Of a stretch of DNA of 64,000 nucleotides, positions 60,129 to 64,000 are shown piece after piece. Source of the DNA: Clostridia bacterium (lineage in GTDB: Bacteria; Bacillota; Clostridia; Oscillospirales; CAG-272); NCBI GenBank assembly GCA_017463485.1, contig JAFTPD010000012.1:55783-119782 (forward strand). The letters run 5' to 3'. The notes below the pieces were generated by a model. That model worked only from the letters and a program-made list of their open reading frames with translations. It had not been told where the DNA came from and did no database searches. The translations under genes were made by a program, and so were the position numbers. How positions within the stretch are numbered: position 1 is the stretch's first letter; every line of letters starts with the position of its first letter.

Positions 60129-60503
60129 TTACATTCCAACCAATGTTGATAGTAGTACTTCCTCCGCCGATGCTCTGATATTATTCATCATCTGCACCCA
60201 TTTCAGTTGGTCTTTCGCCTTCAAATCCTCGTTCACACGCTCTCGCTCTGCGGTTTGCGTGATAATCAAATCAAGCATTTCCTTGGCTTGACGGTCAATG
60301 TCTGCAAGATAAGCATTCAATCTTCCCTCGGTCAGCAGGGCGGTGTACGTTCCTCGTCTGTATTTTTTGAGATAGTCAAGGTGTACCAGCCCGTATTTGC
60401 CAATGGGTTGTTCGTTGCTTTCAGGGAGAGCGAGGTTTGGTATAAGGTGTCCGTTTTCTTCGCGGAAGGTTCCGCCGTTCTGTTCGTAAAGTGATTGTTT
60501 CAT
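60129..60503 (-). CDS. tnpV: TnpV-like transposon protein
   Basis: 124 residues: 'SLYEQNGGTFREENGHLIPNLALPESNEQPIGKYGLVHLDYLKKYRRGTYTALLTEGRLNAYLADIDRQAKEMLDLIITQ'. This is the TnpV family of Tn4451-type mobilizable transposons and ICEs, of unknown biochemical role. The ATG at 60503 is chosen because AAGGAAG lies 7 bases before it; two closer ATGs (60521, 60509) lack proper spacing. Follows the relaxase gene in the same direction. Confidence 0.85.
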   Translation of the reverse strand: MKQSLYEQNGGTFREENGHLIPNLALPESNEQPIGKYGLVHLDYLKKYRRGTYTALLTEGRLNAYLADIDRQAKEMLDLIITQTAERERVNEDLKAKDQLKWVQMMNNIRASAEEVLLSTLVGM

Positions 60504-60529
60504 TTTCATTCTTCCTTTCATAAATAAAA

Positions 60530-61987
60530 TTATCTGTCGCTGCGCTCGTCGCGGCTTTTTCTCGGTATGCCGATCTCGTCAAATCCTCTTGACGTCAGCT
60601 TATAGTTTCGCTCGATATACTCTCGCCTTGCCTTGTGTTCCGCCTCAACCTGCTCCGCCATTACGCCTGAGCGTTCAAGCAGCTTTTTCATATCCGTCCT
60701 CGTTCTACGCAACGGCTTTAACTCAGCGGAGATAGCGTAAATTTGTTGCTTTACGCTATCGATTTTCTCGTGATCGGTTTCACGACGGATACTGTTGTAT
60801 AGCTCCTTACGCTTGCGTTCAAGAGTGACGATTTTCGTTTCGGTGCGTTCAAGAAACTCATCAACATCCTCTTTTGTGCCGAGCTTCTCTCGCCCCATAA
60901 TAATGGCTTGGCGGGAATACATTTCAAGCTTTCGTGTGGTTTCTCGCATTTCGGGGGTAACCGGATAATATTTAGGACTTGGCGTATCATAGGCGACCAA
61001 ATCGGGACCGCCTATAAGGTAGATAAACTCTACTAATAGAGCCAACAACGGCGGCAACTGTTTTACAGCTTGCTCCCGACGATATTCAGCAGGTGTTTTC
61101 TTATAATATCCGTTGCGGTTTTGCCGCATATGATAATACGCACCATACGATGACCTTTGTGTGAATGAGAATTGTGAGTGATTTTCGTCAAGTCGTTCTT
61201 GGATATAATCAAGCGTGTATTCATCACCCAACTGATAAATTCGTGTTGCCTTGGTATCGTTGATTCGCTTTATCGTGGGGTATTTCCTGCCTTCGTTGCG
61301 ATAGAATTGATACCCTTGGTCGTATAAGTGTTGCTCAAAATCAGACCACCCGACAGAGAGGTCAAGCGCCTTTTCAATGGCTTCACGCATTAAACTGTAC
61401 TTGGTTGCCTGCCCATTCTTCTCGGCAAAATAGATGTTCCTCGGTGTCTTGCCCTTGGGATTTTTAATCACCGATTTTTCAAACTGCCTGCATAGAATGT
61501 CCGAGCGATAACGCATATCCCAATACAATTTGTAACCGCTGTCGAGCTTCTTTCCGTCGATATGGGAAATCGGATTTATTATAAAATGATTGTGCAGATG
61601 ACCGCAATTCAGATGAGTGGCAACCATTACTTGATGCCGATCCCACGCCGTTTGTGCAAGGAACACGCCGATTTTATGGCACTCTTCGGGCGTTATCTCA
61701 CCGGGGCGAAAGCTCTGATAAGCGTGAAACGCTACGATAGAACCACGGTTGCCGAAGTGATTTTGCACCGTTTGCATAGCTTCAAGAGGGGTATCGCCCC
61801 AAAAATCACAGTTTACGGCAGTAGTAAGATACACGGTTTCTTTCCCCGTAAGCATCGTTTTCTCTCCGTTTTCGGCATAGTGAATCACATCTCTCAGCGA
61901 GCTATATTCGGTCTTTTCGGGATTGTTTGCATAGTCAAGCACACGGCGCAGACTATCGTAAACAGGCCATATTTTAGTCGTTGCCAT
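60530..61987 (-). CDS. Relaxase / mobilization nuclease
   Basis: 485 residues. The N-terminal relaxase domain has a Tyr-containing first motif region ('VYLTTAVNCD'), and the metal-binding triad 'HLNCGHLHNHFIINPI' (HxHxH, about residue 125-140). The C-terminal half is a charged coiled coil ('RKRKELYNSIRRETDHEKIDSVKQQIYAISAEL'). It nicks oriT and pilots one strand into the recipient. The ATG at 61987 follows GGAGGTGCGT; the ATG 12 bases earlier would place that site inside the gene. It overlaps the upstream accessory gene by 14 bases. Confidence 0.92.
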   Translation of the reverse strand: MATTKIWPVYDSLRRVLDYANNPEKTEYSSLRDVIHYAENGEKTMLTGKETVYLTTAVNCDFWGDTPLEAMQTVQNHFGNRGSIVAFHAYQSFRPGEITPEECHKIGVFLAQTAWDRHQVMVATHLNCGHLHNHFIINPISHIDGKKLDSGYKLYWDMRYRSDILCRQFEKSVIKNPKGKTPRNIYFAEKNGQATKYSLMREAIEKALDLSVGWSDFEQHLYDQGYQFYRNEGRKYPTIKRINDTKATRIYQLGDEYTLDYIQERLDENHSQFSFTQRSSYGAYYHMRQNRNGYYKKTPAEYRREQAVKQLPPLLALLVEFIYLIGGPDLVAYDTPSPKYYPVTPEMRETTRKLEMYSRQAIIMGREKLGTKEDVDEFLERTETKIVTLERKRKELYNSIRRETDHEKIDSVKQQIYAISAELKPLRRTRTDMKKLLERSGVMAEQVEAEHKARREYIERNYKLTSRGFDEIGIPRKSRDERSDR

Positions 61988-62333
61988 ACGCACCTCCATA
62001 GAAATCCATCACGAATTTTTTGAAATCTGTAATACAATTTATCACCTCATCGGAGCAATCATATAGCTGCGGGGTGTCTGCATAGAACTCGATTTTCTCT
62101 GAGATAAGCTGCATTTCTTCAAGGATTTTGTAGAACTCTTCGGGCGGTACGGCACGCACTTTTGCGCCCATAATCAACTGCCTTGCCATCTCCGACATAG
62201 ACAGCTTACACGCCTTGGCAAGTCCTTCTATCTTCTTTTTCTCCTGTGCCGTCAGACGAATTTGAAGCGGTGTCTCCCGCTTTCGCTGCGGCTTTTTTAC
62301 GTGTTGTTTTATCGTTCTTTGATTATAACTCAA
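61974..62333 (-). CDS. MobC-like relaxosome accessory protein
   Basis: 119 residues. Basic N-terminus, then a ribbon-helix-helix-like block 'PLQIRLTAQEKKKIEGLAKACKLSMSEMARQLIMGAKV' and a helical tail. MobC-type proteins bind oriT and open it for the relaxase. GAGGAACAT-type ribosome-binding site upstream (AAGGAGGAAC on the minus strand). Stop overlaps the relaxase start, the usual mobC-relaxase coupling. Confidence 0.85.
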   Translation of the reverse strand: MSYNQRTIKQHVKKPQRKRETPLQIRLTAQEKKKIEGLAKACKLSMSEMARQLIMGAKVRAVPPEEFYKILEEMQLISEKIEFYADTPQLYDCSDEVINCITDFKKFVMDFYGGAYGND

Positions 62334-62370
62334 TATGTTCCTCCTTGGTATTTAACGTTATTTCGAAGGG

Positions 62371-62449
62371 GTTATAGGGGTGTCCCCAATCGAAAAAGCT
62401 CTGCTTTTTCGCAGGGAATGTCTGCCGTGGCAGTACGCCGTGGCAGTAC
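62371..62449. other. Candidate oriT: hairpins and tandem 13-bp repeats
   Basis: In the gap between the two accessory genes lie GGGG-TGT-CCCC (62377-62387), CGAAAAAGC-TCT-GCTTTTTCG (62391-62411), and GCCGTGGCAGTAC repeated exactly twice in tandem (62424-62436, 62437-62449), each with an inner GCC-GT-GGC dyad. Placement next to mobC and the relaxase fits an origin of transfer. Confidence 0.5.
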
Positions 62450-62503
62450 ATTTCCTATGCTCGCTATACTCTGCGACAGCATTATCCCGTCGCCCGTATA
62501 GAT

Positions 62504-62830
62504 TTAACTTTCTGCCTTGCTCATTCCGTAAAGCGTTATGTTGATTTGGTCGATAACCTCTAACAAGTCGGGATCGAAGCTCCCGCCCGCCTCAATTCTT
62601 TGAAGCTCGGAAAGTACATTTTTCAATTCCGTATAAAGTGCTTTGTAAACTCTCGGATTGCCTTGTACGACGATTTCTCGGTTCATACATTTTTGATAGC
62701 AGTATTCTTGCTTCGTCATTCCCGACAAGGCGACGATTTTGTTTAGGGTAACACTTTCTTCGGGGGATACTCTGAATCCTACGGTAATGCTTCTGAAGCG
62801 TTTGTGTTTGTCTAAATTTTTTGCCGACAT
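62504..62830 (-). CDS. Second mobilization accessory protein (RHH-like)
   Basis: 108 residues: 'FRSITVGFRVSPEESVTLNKIVALSGMTKQEYCYQKCMNREIVVQGNPRVYKALYTELKNVLSELQRIEAGGSFDPDLLEVIDQINITLYGM'. The beta strand followed by two helices is a ribbon-helix-helix fold, as in MobC/relaxosome or transcriptional repressors of mobile elements. It ends 3 bases before the integrase stop region in the same transcript, so a role in controlling excision or mobilization is likely. Confidence 0.75.
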   Translation of the reverse strand: MSAKNLDKHKRFRSITVGFRVSPEESVTLNKIVALSGMTKQEYCYQKCMNREIVVQGNPRVYKALYTELKNVLSELQRIEAGGSFDPDLLEVIDQINITLYGMSKAES

Positions 62831-62832
62831 TT

Positions 62833-63912
62833 TTAATCTCCTGCCTTTCTGAATTGATTTAATTTGTCCGCCATATCGTGTTGGGTTGACGGGAACAGAT
62901 GAGCATAATTGTACGTGATGTTAATGCTCTCGTGTCCTACTCGGTCTGCGATTGCCACAGCCGAATATCCCATTTCTATCAAAAGTGAAATATGGCTGTG
63001 CCGCAGGTCGTGAATACGAATGCGTTTCACTCCCGCCTCATCGGCACCTCTCGTCATTTCTCTGTGAAGATAATTTTTTGAGATTGGAAAGAGCCTTTCG
63101 TGTTTGCCAACGCCGTAAAGCTGCTTAACATACTCTTGGATTTCTTCTGTGAGAAAATCGGGCATTTTAATTACTCGGTTGCTCTTGGGTGTTTTCGGCT
63201 CGGTAATCACATCCCGCTTATCCATTCGCTGATAGGATTTTGAAATGGAAACAGTTCCTTTTTCAAAATCGAAATCCGCAAGTGTAAGAGCCAACAACTC
63301 GCCTTCTCGGATTCCACACCAATAGAGCATTTCAAAAGCGTAAAATGATATGGGCTTGTCCATCACGGCGAAGGAAAATTTTTGATATTCCTCCTGTGTC
63401 CAAAACAACATTTCTCGATTGCGTGGCTTTCCCATATTGCCAACCTTGGCAGCAGGATTTTCCTTTAAGCTATAAAAGCGTACTGCGTGATTGAATATGG
63501 CACTTAATTGGTTGTGCAAGGTTTTGAGATATACGGGAGAATACGGCTTTCCGCTTTTCGTTGTTTCCTTAATCATTTCATTTTGCCAAGCTATAATATC
63601 TTTCGGTTGTATCTCGCAAATTTTACGTTTTGCGAAATACGGCAGGATCTTCGTGCGGATGATATGGTCTTTCGTGTGCCAAGTGTTTTCCTTTATGCGA
63701 TTTTTCATATCGGCAATATAAATATCCACGAAGCTCCCGAAGGTCATATCCAAATCCGCCGTAACTTTGTTAAGTTGTTCTCGCTCCCAAGCAAGTGCGT
63801 CCCGCTTGGTAGCAAATCCTCGTTTTTGCGTTTGCTTCTTCTCGCCCATCCAATCGGTGTAGCGATAGACTGCCCGCCAAGTGTTTGTTTTTGTTTCTTT
63901 GTAAACAGCCAT
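62833..63912 (-). CDS. Tyrosine recombinase (integrase) of the mobile element
   Basis: 359 residues. An arm-binding AP2-like N-domain ('YKETKTNTWRAVYRYTDWMGEKKQTQKRGFATKRDALAWE'), SAM-like core-binding domain (about 55-165), and catalytic domain with Arg202 ('GIREGELLAL'), His301-x-x-Arg304 ('HDLRHSH'), His327 ('VGHESI') and Tyr336 ('TYNYAHLF'). It integrates and excises the element at its attachment site. AAAGGAGGTGAACTA precedes the ATG, and the A of the ATG is shared with the upstream TAA. Confidence 0.96.
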   Translation of the reverse strand: MAVYKETKTNTWRAVYRYTDWMGEKKQTQKRGFATKRDALAWEREQLNKVTADLDMTFGSFVDIYIADMKNRIKENTWHTKDHIIRTKILPYFAKRKICEIQPKDIIAWQNEMIKETTKSGKPYSPVYLKTLHNQLSAIFNHAVRFYSLKENPAAKVGNMGKPRNREMLFWTQEEYQKFSFAVMDKPISFYAFEMLYWCGIREGELLALTLADFDFEKGTVSISKSYQRMDKRDVITEPKTPKSNRVIKMPDFLTEEIQEYVKQLYGVGKHERLFPISKNYLHREMTRGADEAGVKRIRIHDLRHSHISLLIEMGYSAVAIADRVGHESINITYNYAHLFPSTQHDMADKLNQFRKAGD

Positions 63913-64000
63913 TAGTTCACCTCCTTTTCTTTTGCCGCACCGTAGCAGGTCTTTTCCAAGAAATATTGCTTGTTTACTCTACCTGCAATCGTGATGAAGC
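63912..64000 (-). CDS. C-terminal end of a probable excisionase / DNA-binding protein (partial)
   Basis: 28 codons ending at TAA (63912-63914): 'ITIAGRVNKQYFLEKTCYG' and a basic tail. The gene continues past the window's right edge. A short protein ending 'RWRVNKEYF'-like just upstream of, and overlapping, an integrase start is typical of excisionases, but too little is visible to be sure. Confidence 0.5.
   Translation of the reverse strand, partial: FITIAGRVNKQYFLEKTCYGAAKEKEVN

Overview
The window looks like chromosome from an anaerobic, spore-forming member of the Clostridia, probably an uncultured Oscillospirales- or Christensenellales-like gut lineage. The evidence is an alpha/beta-type small acid-soluble spore protein, a BofC-domain protein, a SCIFF peptide with its radical-SAM maturase, type III glutamine synthetase, MutS2, a flavodiiron/rubredoxin/ferritin oxygen-defence set, and Gram-positive ribosome-binding sites and sigma-A promoters (TTGACA-17-TATAAT). 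Base composition is about half GC on the chromosome and visibly lower from about 53.8 kb to the right end.

Layout. 1-7 kb: a large secreted glycan-active protein (truncated by the window edge), a spore DNA-binding protein, an orphan MazF, and fructose-bisphosphate aldolase with a thioesterase and a HAD phosphatase. 7-16.3 kb: a sugar operon in which a UlaG-like hydrolase gene diverges from a ROK regulator followed by a zinc dehydrogenase, an FGGY kinase, two mannitol-1-phosphate-dehydrogenase-like proteins and a GH2 glycosidase; one 41-bp palindrome contains consensus promoters for both directions. 16.5-19.6 kb: a Feo ferrous-iron operon with DtxR-like operators. 19.8-33.6 kb: oligoendopeptidase F, lipoproteins, a TspO-like protein, a class A PBP, a BofC-like protein, glutamine synthetase, a phosphoesterase and an unrecognised three-gene overlapping operon. 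33.6-37.1 kb: a cobalamin-riboswitch-controlled DUF4430 lipoprotein and ECF S component, divergent from a PHP phosphatase-eutH pair. 37.1-43 kb: SCIFF peptide and maturase, MutS2, and a leucine-rich-repeat lipoprotein. 43-48.2 kb: a Crp/Fnr regulator divergent from a redox and oxygen-defence cluster. 48.2-53.7 kb: a tRNA-Arg with a duplicated 3' fragment, a CBM9-like surface protein, and a dus-response regulator-luxS-mtnN operon.

From about 53.77 kb to beyond the right end lies an integrative mobilizable element: tyrosine integrase, mobilization proteins, relaxase and TnpV, with cargo consisting of an AAA ATPase plus intracellular subtilisin-like protease and an LRR lipoprotein preceded by an unusual 210-nt structured RNA. 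A GAGTGGGA motif inside an Glu-Trp-Glu-stop reading at the left edge suggests insertion at the 3' end of guaA, which should then lie just right of the window.

The most interesting items are the structured RNA/attenuator at 57.55-57.76 kb, the AAA-S8 protease pair, the symmetric divergent promoter at 7.96-8.00 kb, the B12 riboswitch with an ECF/DUF4430 uptake pair, and a two-hairpin repeat with compensatory base changes.
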